Assembly (NCBI GenBank): GCA_027886175.1
Contig: JAJNNQ010000009.1
Coordinates: 12,626,001-12,690,000, forward strand
DNA: 64,000 bases
Reading direction: 5' to 3'
Source: Phylloscopus collybita
Lineage: Eukaryota; Chordata; Aves; Passeriformes; Phylloscopidae
How positions within the stretch are numbered: the first letter of the stretch is position 1; every line of letters begins with the position of its first letter. Below the pieces are notes generated by a model. That model was not told the origin of the DNA, did not search any database, and saw only the letters and a program-made list of their open reading frames with translations. The translations under genes and the position numbers were made by a program. This document shows positions 12,050-25,400 of this stretch, piece by piece.

Positions 12050-12125
12050 TTACCATCTAATCTTGCCACATGCAGCTCCTGTGGCAGAACAGGGAACTGA
12101 GCCCAGACTCAATCCCTGACTACTA
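12050..12125 (-). mobile_element. MIR-type SINE fragment, 5' part
   Basis: On the minus strand it reads GTCAGGGATTGAGTCTGGG, then CTCAGTTCCCTGTTCTGCC, then ACAGGAGCTGCATGTGGC. This parallels the MIR 5' region GACTCCTGGGTTC-ATTCCC-GCTCTGCCAC-GACTTGCTGTGTGAC. Orientation and order match the 11806-11860 fragment, with about 190 bases of unrelated sequence between the halves. Confidence 0.45.
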
Positions 12126-13029
12126 CTTCCTCACTCACAATTCTTTTTTCCCCTATGGCTGGTAATGGTTACTAAATGGTCATGGTAATGGTGACTAACT
12201 TTGTTTTTGACTAAGTCATAGCTCAATTCAGCTCCTGTGCTCAATTCATCTGCAATTAGTCAGCTTCACACAAATATTTATATGACATGTATCCTGACAT
12301 AATAAAGGCCCAAATGACAAACTTTCATTTGCTTTATCCAGAATCCAGTTTGACACTTCTGGCTGAGAGAGCTCCTTGGCACATTTCTGCTGAAATCCCA
12401 CGTGCATCTGTGCTCCACTGCAGGTGCTGAGTAAGCAACCATGATTTGGATGAAATACTGGGCCTGGGGCAAGAGAAAGCTGCATGGATTATCTAGTCCA
12501 GCTGCAAATTCACTTTCAAAGGTACATCTATAGCTGCCAGCCATATAGCAGCTTCTGTTCTCTCAACTACATTTCCTCTAGTTCATGCATTAACAGTTGG
12601 TTGCTTACCAAATTGTACTCCTCAAGGAAAAATGTCTGTTAATGTCTCAGAGGAGTCGTGACCAGGGTAATGAAAATCGTTACTCATGAATACATTATGC
12701 AACAACTAAAAATAATAATCTATCAAATTGATATAATTGCCAAAGAACATTTGTTCCTTAATAAAAACAACAATAAGGAAAAGTACTGCACTTCAGCCTA
12801 AAAAGGCAGCTGAAGCTTTATCAAATTTAAGGTTTTGCCTCAATATTTGTTATGTCATTCACTACAATTTGCTCAGCTTTGAGTTCTGAAGATGAACAAA
12901 AGTTGCTCCTGAATTAATCTGGTGTCAAAGGGTATTTAAGAGGCAGGCAACAAGGAGCTGAATAATCATCACAGGCAGCTTCTAATGGTGACAACATTGA
13001 AAATGTGTTCCTTTCAGAATCACGCTCAC
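12126..13029. other. Unique DNA, no gene seen
   Basis: No recognised element. Frames on both strands are short and share no protein motif. Confidence 0.6.
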
Positions 13030-13616
13030 CATCATGCAGAAACAGTGTGTCCAGCAGGACCCAGGAAGTGATTGCTCCCCTGAAGTCAGCAGTGGTGTGG
13101 CCACATCTCAAGTGCTCTGTCCAGTTATGGGCTGCTCAGTTCAGGAAGGACACGGGTGCTGGAGTAAAGCCAGAGAAGGATCCAACAAGACCAATGCAGG
13201 GTCTGGAGAGCAAATCTTTTGAGGAGCAGTTGGGGCAGCTGGGGCTGTTTAGCCTGGAGAAACAAAGGTTCAGAGGGGTTCTTATCACTCTCTTCAACTA
13301 CCTTAGAGTGTCTGGTAGGCAGGTGGGGGTTGGTGCCTTCTCTCAGGCAACCAGTGATAGGACAAAGGGAAATGTCCTCAAATTGCTCCAGGGCAGGTTT
13401 GGATTGGATAGATTTATATTAAGAATTTTTTCTTTCATAGGATCATTGTCCAGCATTAGAACAGGATTTCTGGGTAAGTGGTGGAATCCCTGGAGGTATT
13501 TAAGAGACATTCAGACACAGCTCTAAGGGACATGGTTTAATGGGGGGCTTGGCAGTGCTGAGTTAGGGGTTGGACTCAATGATCTGAAAGGCCCATTCCA
13601 GCCTAAATAATTTGAT
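13030..13616 (+). mobile_element. CR1 LINE, 3' portion with tail
   Basis: CR1 landmarks appear in order: GTGTCCAGCAGG, GTGATTGCTCCCCTG, TGTCCAGTTATGGGCTGCTCAG, GGGGCTGTTTAGCCTGGAGAA, GACAAAGGGAAATGTCCTCAA, GGAATCCCTGGAGGTATTTAAGAGAC, GGGACATGGTTTAATGG, TTGGCAGTGCTGAG and GGTTGGACTCAATGATCT. These are the ORF2 C-terminus and 3' UTR. The frame open from 13005 to 13526 is the relic of ORF2 and its out-of-frame tail. Relative to the usual layout, roughly 50 extra bases lie near 13420-13470. Plus strand, 5'-truncated, non-functional. Confidence 0.92.
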
Positions 13617-13979
13617 GCTTCTACAAGAATATGATTTAAATTGCAAGACATAACTCACTAGGTCAGTACCCTGATGTATTAGGTGCTATGCAGGATAATT
13701 GTAGCACCTGAACCCAAAGGCATAGAGCTAGAAAAGAAAAGATAGGAATAAACAAATGTGGAAAGAATCTGAGTAGATTAGTTGGAAAAAGAATAAAAAA
13801 TGGAATAACAAAAGCAACTGTAAAATTCACTGTTCCTTTCTTTGGACTATGTCAATTATACAAATAGAAAAGACCCCAAAAACCTCTTAGAAATAAGCTG
13901 TCTGAGAGGGAAAGCTGTTAAATAAAATAAAACCTACTCCTCATATGAATAATTAAACATATTTGTTTCATTCTTTTAG

Positions 13980-14012
13980 GTTTTCAGGCCATCAGGTTTA
14001 TCAGCCCTGTTG
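13980..14012 (+). CDS. Candidate 33-bp micro-exon, unknown protein
   Basis: A strong acceptor-like tract (TTTGTTTCATTCTTTTAG ending at 13979) and a donor TTG|GTAAAG at 14013 enclose 33 bases. In phase 1 they read through as FQAIRFISPV with one base carried over at each end, so the segment is phase 1-1. It would splice in frame with 10929-11000 before it and 15912 after it. Very short, so the open frame carries little weight on its own. Unrecognised. Confidence 0.18.
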
Positions 14013-15911
14013 GTAAAGAAAGAACTTTAATGTAAGAGCAAGGAAGCAAGTGAGTCATATATAAATTAGAAGAAAAACAAAATTGTGGTAAATTTCCTTC
14101 AGTCTTTTGTTGCCTACCATCAACTTTATGGCCCTGACAACATTAACAACAAAAGCCAGCACTCTATATCCTGAGATGTAATTAAAATACACACAAAGCT
14201 CTGGGCCTATACACAAAATACTCTGAGAAATTCATGCAAATTGAGAAAAATTCAGTACTTCATTCTGAAAAAGCTTATTCAGACCAGTAGTCCTCCTACA
14301 CAGGAGCTTTATTCTTAATTTTCTCTCACCAAATTACTAGAGAAAGGGGTTTTGTGAAAAAAGTTGAAGGTCACACTACCAAGGCAATATTAAACTAAGG
14401 GGAAAATGTGTTGCAGAACTGAAAGCATTAGCATTTAAACCAACCTGATTTAGATTATACAGATGTAAAACTTGATCTTTTCATACAGTAAAGCTTCTTT
14501 TATTGTTACCAGCTGTAGCACTGCATCTTCCTGTTATAAATGCTGTGTTTACTGCATTTCTCTGTGAGTAAGTTCCTGCTTGGCACAGAGCTGGAATTAG
14601 TGTCCTTATGTCCCTTTTCCCACCAACTGCCTACATTCAGAGCATGCTGGGACAGGGAAACGAGGTGTCTAAGCTGGAGTGGATTCTGGCTCATCTTGGA
14701 CAGGGAATGGCTCCTTTACTGGTGTAACCTATGTCTAGATCAAGGGTAAAGAAGAGTATCTGTGCTCAGAGCTAGGACAGCACAAGACAAAAAATTATTT
14801 AAATGACAGGTGTAAAAACAGCTCCTAGTGCAAGTTTTCCTATTTAGTGTCAGAGGGGGAGAGCTGTGTGGCAGGAGAAAGACAGGGTGGTGCTTTGCCT
14901 GCTGGCACTGGTCATCCCTTCAGTCTTCCCAGATCATAAAACCTCAGCCTGACACACTGAGGCTGCCAGCTCTTAGCTTTCCTCCTCACTAATATTTCAG
15001 TGTTATCCCATGGCATTACCTCACTGTGTTTTTGTGTCTGGCCTGATACATTAAAGCCTTGTGCTAAACTTTGTCCGAAAGAATCTGCTTTACTGTGTGA
15101 AAACAGTCTGTCAGGCAAAAGCACCCATGCCAGCTCAGTACAAATATACCTTTTAACTCAGAGATGCATCTTTTAATGATTTAAGTGCAAGAATTCAAAG
15201 TCATTCTTTTTTTTTCTAAAGCAACCAAAAAAAAATCTCAATCATGGTTTAAATAACCCTTTATTAAATAGCTGAGAAACTGGCAAAATGCCAGATTTTA
15301 TTATAGATCCTAAATGACTGTGGTTAATTTGTGAGGAGATAGGCTTTCTATCATCTCCCCTGAGCATTATCTGAGTTCACTGCCTTATCTGGTTGTAGTT
15401 TATAAGCTATAATGTTATTTTAGCTTGAAAATAGGGAGAAGAAAAATGACCGTAACAATCTGGGTATGCATTTACCAGCTGCCCTGCAGATAAGATAGGT
15501 AATACTGGCAACCTTTGGCTTCTTGTGACCACATTTTAAAGTAAAAGATATCTGCTATAAAATGCATATATCTCTGACGAAGCGTGGTTTTGAGGGAACA
15601 GAGAAGGTCAGATGTAATTTGATGTCATATCATGCCACATGTTGACTTAAGAAATCAGAGTGCAAATCACTTAATAAGATTACTGTAAGATGTACAAGAA
15701 CAGGATGCTTCACCATGAAAATTCTGCAGGAAGCTTCAAAATGCATTACTGAAGCAAACACTGATGCACATGTAAAATGCTTTTTGAAGAAATTTTCTAA
15801 TGTAAAGAAGCAATCATCTGAAAGAAAAGTACAATTAAAAATTGTTTGAGGTTGCAAAAAAATTTAGTTAGAGGAAACTTTAATTTTTTTTTTCTTCTTT
15901 TTCTTTTCCAG
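14013..15911. other. Unique DNA, possible regulatory block, no gene seen
   Basis: No repeat recognised. The part from about 15380 to 15620 keeps several CpG sites and contains a doubled GATA word (CAGATAAGATAGG near 15487). That could fit a conserved non-coding element, but conservation cannot be judged from one sequence. Confidence 0.5.
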
Positions 15912-15967
15912 TTAAATTGGAAGAACTAATTCCTAAACATCAAAGCAAGTACCTAGAAGACATCTAA
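15912..15967 (+). CDS. Candidate terminal coding exon, unknown protein
   Basis: An excellent acceptor (TTTCTTCTTTTTCTTTTCCAG, roughly 15891-15911) precedes TT, which needs one base from an upstream exon. It then reads KLEELIPKHQSKYLEDI and TAA at 15965-15967. The other two frames stop at once or within six codons. The required phase 1 matches the ends of the 10929-11000 and 13980-14012 candidates, where the carried G would make GTT. A donor-like GTAAGT follows at 15974, so a 3'-UTR intron is conceivable. No poly(A) signal is obvious close by. Unrecognised. Confidence 0.3.
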
Positions 15968-15974
15968 ATCCCAG

Positions 15975-18900
15975 TAAGTCCTGTAGATAGCTGGAACAGT
16001 AACTGCTTATTCAACATCATGAAAAGCTTGATGCTGAACAGGGTGCCATGTTCTCAGCTGCCTGTGGAACTTGAGGGATGTGACAGCTGCCCTTCAAAAC
16101 ACATTTATTTAAAGTATTTTTGGAAGGGTTGGTGATGTATGAGGGAAGTTTTACTCATTATCCTTGTGGGTACATGCAAGGAGATGCGAGCAGTGGTGGT
16201 GGGGGAGCAGTTAAGAGGAACACAGTGCAAGGTGTTTTGTGGAAATAGTCCTGGCCTGTGCTGAAGGACCAGGGGTCTGTGAATGTGTGGTTTTATTCAT
16301 TCATGCTCTATACATGCATAGATATATTTTTCTTCAGGATAAAACAGAATCCAGCCTTTCTGGAGACAAATAATCATTTCAATGCATCACAAAACCAGTT
16401 ACCTCTTCTCTTAGACCAGTAACTTGTTTTTGCCAAAAAGTATCAAGCTTGAATTTGAAGACACACACAGAGGGATAATATAATAATTTCCTTAATAATT
16501 TGTTACAATTTTGTTTTAAAAAAATATCATTTATCTTTTCATCTGATTAGCTTTGTACCAGGCTTAGATCTTTTTTTCTGCAATGAAGGGCACTACAGCA
16601 CCAGGTATTTCCTTTGCAGGAATACTCATACATTCATGTGAAAACATGAAAGCTGAGTATTTGATCATGTCTTCTTCAGGGCACGAAGGCTGGGCCTGAG
16701 GTCTGAAACATTCGTAGGTGACATCAACAGCTTCTCACATGCTGGATTAAGAGGTCATCTATTCAAGTGGCCTTGTATTTAAAATGTACTCTCTGAATTC
16801 TGAAAATGATCTGCATGGAGGACAAGACTGAACTCATGATCAGTGCTACAGCCTTTGCAAGAGCCAGAGGTGCTAAGGGAAGTGAGAGATTAGTAAAAAG
16901 ACACATTTCATAACCATAGTGTGAACCTAATTTTTTTGAGTTCTCCATCCATCAGCATAGCTTCAATATCTTCTTAAGGAAAAAAAACAGCACTTGATGT
17001 CTGACACAGCAGATTGACATCCCTTAAAGCTTTCTTTAAGCACTGAGCTGTTTCTCTTCTAACAGTAGGAGGCAGGTGGGGTGTTTGAGGTCCTGCTTAT
17101 TGCTTGGCTCATGGGAATGAAGCAAGTCCATATACTGCTGACCAGGCAGGATTTTGTGTCACCTTCTAAAGTGTAAGTATTATTAAAAAAAAGAGTTTAT
17201 AATATGGATAGGATTTAAAGTATACTTTTAAATGCAGCACTTGTATTTTGCCTTTTGTTCTTGGCCAATCATAATGTGTGAAGACCACCAGCAGTGAAAC
17301 TTCATTTTGTGTACACATTGTTGGGGGGGAACTTATCAAAGGAACATGTTTTTGGCAAAACAGACCTGCTTAGCTTAAACCTTGAATATGTGAAAAATGT
17401 TTCCTGATATTTTCAATATTCTTTAGAGATGTACAATCCTGTGGGCTGTGAGCTGCTTCCACCACTACCTTTGAATAGAAGGACTAGTTGCAGCACTTCA
17501 TATCTCTTTCATTAAGTCAAACCTGAATAATTCCCACTCGGGATCCCCGAGCCACTGCAGATGAGCAAAGGTATCCCCAGCCCAACTTTTCTGTGCCATT
17601 GAGTTAAAGCTGCAGAAGCAGCTGAAACTCTGCTGTAGTGCCTGGCAATCCTAGAATTCACCTTCTAGCCACAGAAATCTTATCCTCATAGGTGCATATT
17701 TAAAAAAAGAAAAAGTTATTTCAAGGAGTCTCTTCAGTCTCCTGGTGCTTAGTTTCTAGTCCTGAGCTTTGCCTGTATATCACACCACTGGCATAAGCTT
17801 AGCTATCACAGTCACCAAGCAAGAAAGGGAGGAGGTTTGTAGGTGGCCTAAAGTTTCTCCAATCTGTACAGCACCAACACATTCTAATGTATAGTAACAC
17901 ATTTGTATTTAAATTTTATATGTGCATACCTATGTATACATGTGTAAATTTGAAGGGCCATGATGTCAAATTCTTAGCCTACTTTGAAGTGTATTTGTAG
18001 TGATGACGGAATAAATTGGGAAAATTATTTTTTACACTTTCTGTTGCTGGCTGTTTGCAGTGCTCAGTGGCCAATCCTCAGAGGAGAGATCCTGTCTGAC
18101 ACAGGACTGTTTTCCAGTGTGCACTCAGGTCATTTGTTACAGCACCCACATTCCCACAAGCCAGCCTGATTCCAGAGCTATTGCTAAGTTGCAAGGGAAG
18201 ATTTCAGCCTGTAGACTTTGAGCTATAACTATGCAGAGATATATTAGTTAAGAGTGTAGAAAAATTCCTATTCTGAATATAAAGGTCCTACATTTCCCCC
18301 CATTCTTTTCCTTAAAGCTTCACTGAGGAAATGGGAAATTATTGAACTTGTGATATATTTGCCGTGAAGTTGACTTACACCTGAACATGTGTCTGAGACA
18401 TCCTAGGCACTGATTATTCTGCTATAAAGCATGTCCACATGCAGGACCAGGTTCTTCAGATACACGGAATTTGCCCTGATGTGGCTGCTAGATGTCTGGA
18501 AATCCTGGAGACCTGACTTCAAATTCAATCTGGATAAAATAGCCAAGGAAAAATGAATGTTTGTCTAAGAAATGTGTCTGAGAAACCTTTGTCTGAGAAC
18601 CTCTACAACATCTGCCTTGATGTAGCTTTACCACAAGAAATCAAGGAGTAAAAGGGAAATATGTAAACAGGAGTATAAACCCCACATTTGTTTCAATGTG
18701 TGAAAATTATTCTTCCTGCAAGGAGGCTTATCTTCCTCAAGAAACTGGCATAAACTCTTCTGTGACTCCCCAAGGGATCTACTGATACCAGCAAATCCAC
18801 CCAAATGCAGTCATTTAAGGAGTTCCTCGACATTTTCCAGAGTCATTCGAACTTCTGGGATTTTCAATCTGAAATCCTGTTTCCAGACATCTGACCCCTG

Positions 18901-19375
18901 GATACTGTACAGCCCTTGAAAATGTTTATTTTGAACTCTGAGACCCTCTTTAACAAGACTACTAGAGGACTCCTGTACAACAACAGTAATCACCATTTCT
19001 CTCAGAGTAGAATCAAAGACTGGCCAATTAGTCTGGTGCAAGGCAGTGTTTGTGTATGAGTTATAACTAATGAGGAATTGAAAGAGAATTGTTCCATTCC
19101 CAGGTTAAGCACTGCTGGCAAAATTAGCAAATGATTCCTTTTTTCCCTCAAGGCATGAAGCCGTTGAAAAAAGCAAGACGAGAAGGAAGCAGCTTCTGCG
19201 TTTTTGTTCTAATCAGCCATGCGTATTAGCGTATAAGGCAAGACAGGAAGGTAATATGAGAATCAGGCAAGCAGCCAGATGACATTGTGTAAAGCATCTT
19301 TGTATAACTGCCAGCTAGTGTCTTATAATATTGAACACTGAAGTTTCTATTTAGCAGTGTTGATTGAATGGTGGG
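15975..19375. other. Unique DNA, no gene seen
   Basis: No recognised repeat. A 14-16 base unit of the form TTTGTCTGAGAAACC occurs three times, imperfectly, at about 18560-18604. The minus-strand frame 18811-19041 is open for 76 codons but has no motif I recognise. The stretch 19190-19330 retains CpGs and could be conserved non-coding DNA. Confidence 0.55.

Positions 19376-19419
<44 letters not shown>
19376..19419 (+). repeat. Uninterrupted A44 run
   Basis: Forty-four consecutive A residues with no interruption. No retrotransposon sequence is recognisable on either side and the flanks (GAATGGTGGG and GTAGAGGCAAGG) share no target duplication. It may be a slippage-grown microsatellite. Length at such a run is also the type of value that sequencing gets wrong. 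Confidence 0.95.
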
Positions 19420-19422
<3 letters not shown>

Positions 19423-22400
19423 GAGGCAAGGATAATGCCTGTAATCAGCGCTGCACGATTGCTATTGTCTATGCTTGGTATACTTAATGGAGAAGCTAAT
19501 TACCATGTGTTCATTTTTTATTACGTTTACTATATTGCATAGAGAAGTAATATGATTTTTTTCCCTCCGTGGTTTACAGAAAACAAACAACACAAACAAA
19601 ACCATGATGGATACCCCACTCCACCCCCAACCCTAATTAATTCTCATTAGGGCCACCGTTTTTATTTCCAAGAGGAAGTCAGAAGGCGAGGATAGCATGC
19701 CTGATGAGCTCCCTAACCTAGCCCTGTGTGTGCTTGGACTGGGATGCTGATGGGTTTGAATGTGACAGGAAGGAAACTGCACAGGGCCAATGCACAGTTG
19801 TTTCATTTAACTTCTCTGAGACACATTCATATACCTACCATTTCCCATGCAGCTTTACAAAAATAAAAGGGCAAAGTGCTCCTGAAATGCAGTGGACTGA
19901 CAACTTCTTTCTGCATGGTTGGAAAAGTGCAATGCTGTGAAGGCACACTCCAGGAATGACATGACAGTGCCGTAAAAATTTTTAACCCCATCTTAGAGTA
20001 GCTAGGTGGGAGAATGTTGATCCCTCTCTGATCCTCAGACCATCCTCTGTGCCTGTCCAGTGCAAACCATCTAGCTGAGTTCAACCACCTTTGGGCTGCT
20101 GTTGTGGGGCATCAGCACAGGCAGAGGCCCCTGCAGGACACCACCTGCAGCAATGCCTCCTTTTAACCCATGGCCTCATGGGCTGAGTCCACCTTGGGTC
20201 AAAGCCTTCTGCTCCTGGAGGGAAGTGGGCACCCACATCTTCAGCAGGTGTCTTGGACACCAGCCAAGGGAGTCTTGGTTTCTGGTAGGGCTTTTCTTTG
20301 AGTAAAATACTTAACAGCCACCATGAGAGGGATTGGAACTTTGCCCTAAAGGTAAGTTGGGAGCTTGTCTATTGACTCCTTCCCCACTCACCTTTCCAAT
20401 GAATAATTATTCCATGAAACATGAGCATAGAGGGCCTTCTTTGAATTGTGTCCATGTGAATTCATACCTCACCTGAAGTCAGTGTATGATTTTCAGTGAG
20501 AACTGTGCCCACAGAACTCTGATTTTTAAGTGTGTTTGGGAACCTCAAGATGGTGGTGGTGATACCAAGTAGGATGTTTCTGAAGTGTCTTTGTCTTCCT
20601 AACTTGTGTTGGAAAGCAGTTCTGTACAACTCTGAGACATGTCTGATTTGCATTGACTGTGCCTGGAAGGTTAATAGAGGTGTTAGCATAACCTCTGCCA
20701 AACTAGTGTGACACTATTGAGTCCCATGAATTGCTGCATGGCCCCTGGGAGAGGTTAGGATCCTGCTCAGGTCCTGTTACTCTTCCTGGAGGGATCAAGT
20801 TCCACATTCATGCTGTGTTTTGAGAATGCACAAAGTACAGTGTCCCAGGGACCTGAGCAGCAATTTTCAATGCTGATTAGACCAATATTACCACCAAAGC
20901 ACAGCTAAAAAAATGTCACTCAAACTGAACTGAGTGCTGATTCCAACAAGCAGGTTCACAAAATCTGGTCCTCCCGCACTGAAGTAAATAGGAAGATGTT
21001 ACAGTATTTATAGACTGGATTTCACAAAGCAGAAACAGCTAATACACTCTCTTTATTAGGCATATTTGCACTCCCTAGTACCTTCAAATTGCTATATATT
21101 TCAAGACTTATTTAAATTTTAATACAGCAACCTCTTATGTAATCAGATATATTTTGAGGAAAACTTATTGCATCTTACAGTCTGACTTGTTTCCCTGTAA
21201 GAGTTCAGCAAGCTATTGTGTGTGGCTTTTATGGACAGAATCTCCTCTCCTTTTCTCCTGCCAAAACTGAAATTAGAATATTCTACTCAAAGTATATTAA
21301 ACACAAAGAAGCAGTGTCTGACAGAGTGGTGGGTAAGAAGACAGATTACTTCTCTACTACACAGAGAGGGAGTGAAGATTTCCTCATTTACTAATGAAGA
21401 TTTTGAGCTAAAAAATTGGCTGTTCCCCCATATAGTCCTCTAGAGCTGCCATGGAGTTAGGCAAGGTAAGAAGGAAAGAGCCGAGGAAGATAAAGCATTT
21501 GATAAAGCATTTCAGTGCCTGTGAGACATGACTAGAAGGTCTCTAAAGAGTATGGTTGCTCCTAGGTTCATAAATCTTAAAACCATGAAATTGAGATCTG
21601 TAAGACAGACCTGGCCAGGGATCCTACATTTCTCTTTTTCCTTCTTATACTATGGGAGATGGGATTTTGGAGGGATGAGTTTAAAGATAATCTACTTTGC
21701 AGGAACATTTGCAATTCCATTTATTATAAGTAACACAAAAAGAAAATTTAAATGTTTGAGAGAAACCTACAGCAGGCTTCTGTCTCTGAATCAGACTGTG
21801 GTGCTGAACAGAGGGTAAAACTTACCATAGGTCAACTTCACCCATCCAAGGAGGAGAGAAGCAGGAATCACAAGCTTCAAAGGAGGGAGGTAAATCTTTA
21901 TGATTTCAGTGCATCGTCCCTGGGATGGTAGGTGCTGTAAGGGAGCAAACCCTCCTGCTTTTCCTTAGACTTTCATTGGACTTTTGTTTCTCTTCTGAGA
22001 AAACATAAAGGGTTTTTTTTTTCTGAGGTCTCTTAGATGCATGATTTACAGGCTACTTAGAAATCTTCTTGCATAAACCCACTGCCTAACCAAGCCAGTG
22101 TCTACAGATAGGACTCACTCTGAGGTGTGCCCCATTTCATGTTCTTGAGCTGGGAGAAAGAATCGATTGAAATGTTTTTTCTGCAGATGGAATTTCAACT
22201 TTCTGAAGTAAAGGACATTTTTGCAGATAAAAGACCCACTTTTACTGAAAAAGGTTTCTTCCAAGAAAAATAATTCAAAACGGGGAAACAATCTCACCAT
22301 TCGGTAGTTCTGTGGTCACCTTTCCATGTCTATTGTCAGAAATATGCTCTCAGTGTGTCTTCTGAGCTTTTCTGTGAGGTGTAGGGGGAAAAAATGAATA

Positions 22401-25400
22401 ATATGCTTAAGGAAATATTCCATACGGCCTCTGTAGGCATAGTAGTAGGAGAACTGAACCTGGACTACATTCACAGGACTGTTTTCTGCATTCAAAATAA
22501 GTTTAGATTTGGTTCTCTTTAACTGCATCACATTATGCAATGCATGAACACCAACTCACTACAGTATGTAATTTGTTTCTCTGGTTTTTCTTATCCTTAC
22601 TAATTTTGGATAGTGTTTTCATCAAGATATTCAATTTGATGGAGCCAAAACTTGTAGTACCACCCAGAGATGCTGGTAAATGTTTTACATTCAAAAGTGA
22701 ATATAAACCTTGCACCACTTTTCCTATCCTCTTCCCCTTTATGAGATAGTTCTCGTAAAGTGCAGAAAAGTACTGAATTAGAAGAGGAAATTTAGTGATT
22801 TAGTGTGACATATCTGGCAGGGAATCCAGAGGGCACAGATCTCAGTTTGAGTGTCCATTCAGTCCACCAGATTGGCAATAGACTGGACCACTGTAGCTAG
22901 ACTAAGTGTTTCAATGAGTGATGTATTTATTTTGTTTTTTGTCATGCCCTTCACCTACCATTAAATCTGGTAACTCTTCACAGGTAGATTTGTAGATCAT
23001 GGCACATATTTCTTCAATCCTCTGTCACCAAGGGCTAAGCTTGGTGTGGTGTTTGGGATGGGCTAAGAGCACACAAGCAAGCTGCACTGACACAATCATT
23101 TATTAAGGTGTGGTGGTGTTTTGGATTGAAGGTCACTCACCATCCTCTCTGATACTAAGGCCCAGCACAGACACACTAAGGAGGATTGCTTCTTCTTTGT
23201 TATTACTGACATGAAGACTTGGCTTTTGCAAAGTATTAAAGGGATATCAGGCTCTGATACAAAAAGACAAAAAAAAAAATCCCCAACAACAAAACCTTCC
23301 TCAACAAGAAAAAAAAAATTCAGTTCAATTACAGGTGATTTGGCCATTTGAAATTTATTGCCCACAGTACATTTGATTTTCCACTTTCTAAGGTCTTGCT
23401 AGTGCTGCAAGACATGTTTTTAATCAGATTTCAAAACAAATGCAGTTTATTATAGAGCTGATATTTTGGAAAGGATTAGTTCTGCTCTGTCACTTCTGCA
23501 TCTATTAATTTTTATTCAGTCATCATGCAACCAAGAATACTGTATCTTATGGATGTATTTTAAGGCAGTAAAGTGGTGTACACTAGTGGTCCCATTAGTG
23601 GAAAGTGTTGAATCTAGTGCATTTCTAAGCACTCCACTCTAATCTTTCTACCACTATGTATAGAAGACATTAATGTGTTGTTTTAATTTGAGTCTCAGAT
23701 GCTCAAAAAGCTCTCATCAAGAACAATTTCCAAGCTGTGCAAGATAGAGGAGATAAAACAAAGCACTAAAAATAAATAATTCAAGACAAATTTTATTCAT
23801 TATGCCATGTTTTCTGTGGGCAATGGTTTGTGTAATACCTCCTACCGTGCCAAACTGAGCAACATCTCCTTATGAAGGAGCTTAGCTTTTTGCTTCACAC
23901 AAAATGTTTGATTTATATACTTGAATCCTCATATAATGTTAAGTTTAAATCTGTCTGACTGTCTCTCCTTGTTTCTGTCACCTTAAAAATGTGGAACAAA
24001 CCACTCCCTTCCATGGACACACCAATTTTCAAGCCACTCTTAGGAAAGGAATGCTGCATTTCTTTGCTGTTTAATAAAACATATTTTGTTAACTCTGTTT
24101 GCATTGCTTGCAAGGAACTTGGAAAAACAGATTTGTTGCCAGTGTGAAATAGTGATTTCCTTTGAAGTTGTAAACTCCTGGCCTAATCTGACCTCCTTTC
24201 CTATGAAATTTACCTTGCATGGATCTTACATACCCTCCTTTGAGTAGGAAAATTGCATGTGTTTTAAAACATGCTGGCTATCACATTTCTGTTTTTTGTA
24301 GGTTAATATGATTAGCAATCATAAATTATTAACACTCGGAATATAAAGTAACTCTGTGTTTTCCAAGCAGGGTTCAAAGTACCCCAAATAATTTTGAATA
24401 TTCAGAGTTACTGATTTTATTCCACCTACTCATGGATTTCTTCTTTCGTTCCTCAGGTATTTTTGTCAGGTAAACAATTTTCTGGCACCAAAGGCCATCT
24501 GAAGCTTGTTCAGATATGAAGAGGTTCTATAGGGTAAGCCTTTGGCCTATAGCATATTTTTTACCAGCTAAGTAGAAAAAAATGACCCTCTACAAAGATA
24601 GAACTGGAAAGTTTAGGGTCAATAGCAAGTTCAAGGCATATAAGGTAGGGCTTGTCAGAGCCAGAGCAATATGTGGTGCAGGGGGCTGAGCACTGTTAGA
24701 GAAAGAAAGTCAGAGAAACCAGAGTCAAGTGACTGAACAGCAGAAAGCAGTGATGAACATTTCTTTTGGGCCTGCTGGTGGATGGTGGGACCTGGATTTC
24801 TGCCCAAGACTGTGGCTCTGGCTGTTGATTTCCAATATGGTCTGGGGAACACATTGCAAGGACCTCAGTATTAATTGCATAGACCATAAAGAGGAAATAA
24901 TGGCAAAGAGATGGGGTGTTTTCTTAATGAGACAAATATTAGGATAAAAGAGATTACACTTTGCTCTGTGGACAATGCCACAGTAATGAGTTTTCTGGAG
25001 AGTAAAAGGAAAATGGGAATGCATAACTTCTACTCAACAAAAGCCTCTCAAAGACAATTCCATCCTCTTTATAGTTTCAATAAAACAGTAACTTTCACTG
25101 ACTGTGCAGACAGAGGAAATTAAGCACTTCTAAAGGTTTGTCTGTATCAGGGAAAATGGCATATAACCAGATCCTGGGGAATATCTTAGGAAGAAATTAA
25201 GTTACTTCAGCTGTAAGCCTTGCATCGGACTGGATAGATGTGGTGAAACGCTGGTCTCTTCATTGGAACTGATTCAGGGAAGAATTCTGACACCTGGGTC
25301 AAGATAGAAACAGGTAACAGTTTGTGCCATTACATCCATCTTCCCAAGAGTATTTTTCCTGTGTTGTTACTCTTCATCTTTGAGGAAATGTAAGTTGTTG

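Noticed and set aside
11990..12115. Strong acceptor followed by 32 open codons (KVTCPTEPGYYH...)
   Set aside because: The second half coincides with a reversed MIR 5' region, and no donor follows.
13005..13526. 173-codon plus-strand open frame that could be taken for a gene
   Set aside because: It is CR1 ORF2 tail sequence and its 3' UTR, recognised by ordered CR1 landmarks.
18470..18535. MIR-like wording GGAGACCTGACTTCAAATTC
   Set aside because: Too short and imperfect, with no adjoining MIR core.
20317..20355. Kozak-like GCCACCATGA and perfect donor AAAG|GTAAGT
   Set aside because: The ATG frame stops after eight codons, and the remaining frame would be a micro-exon with a weak acceptor.
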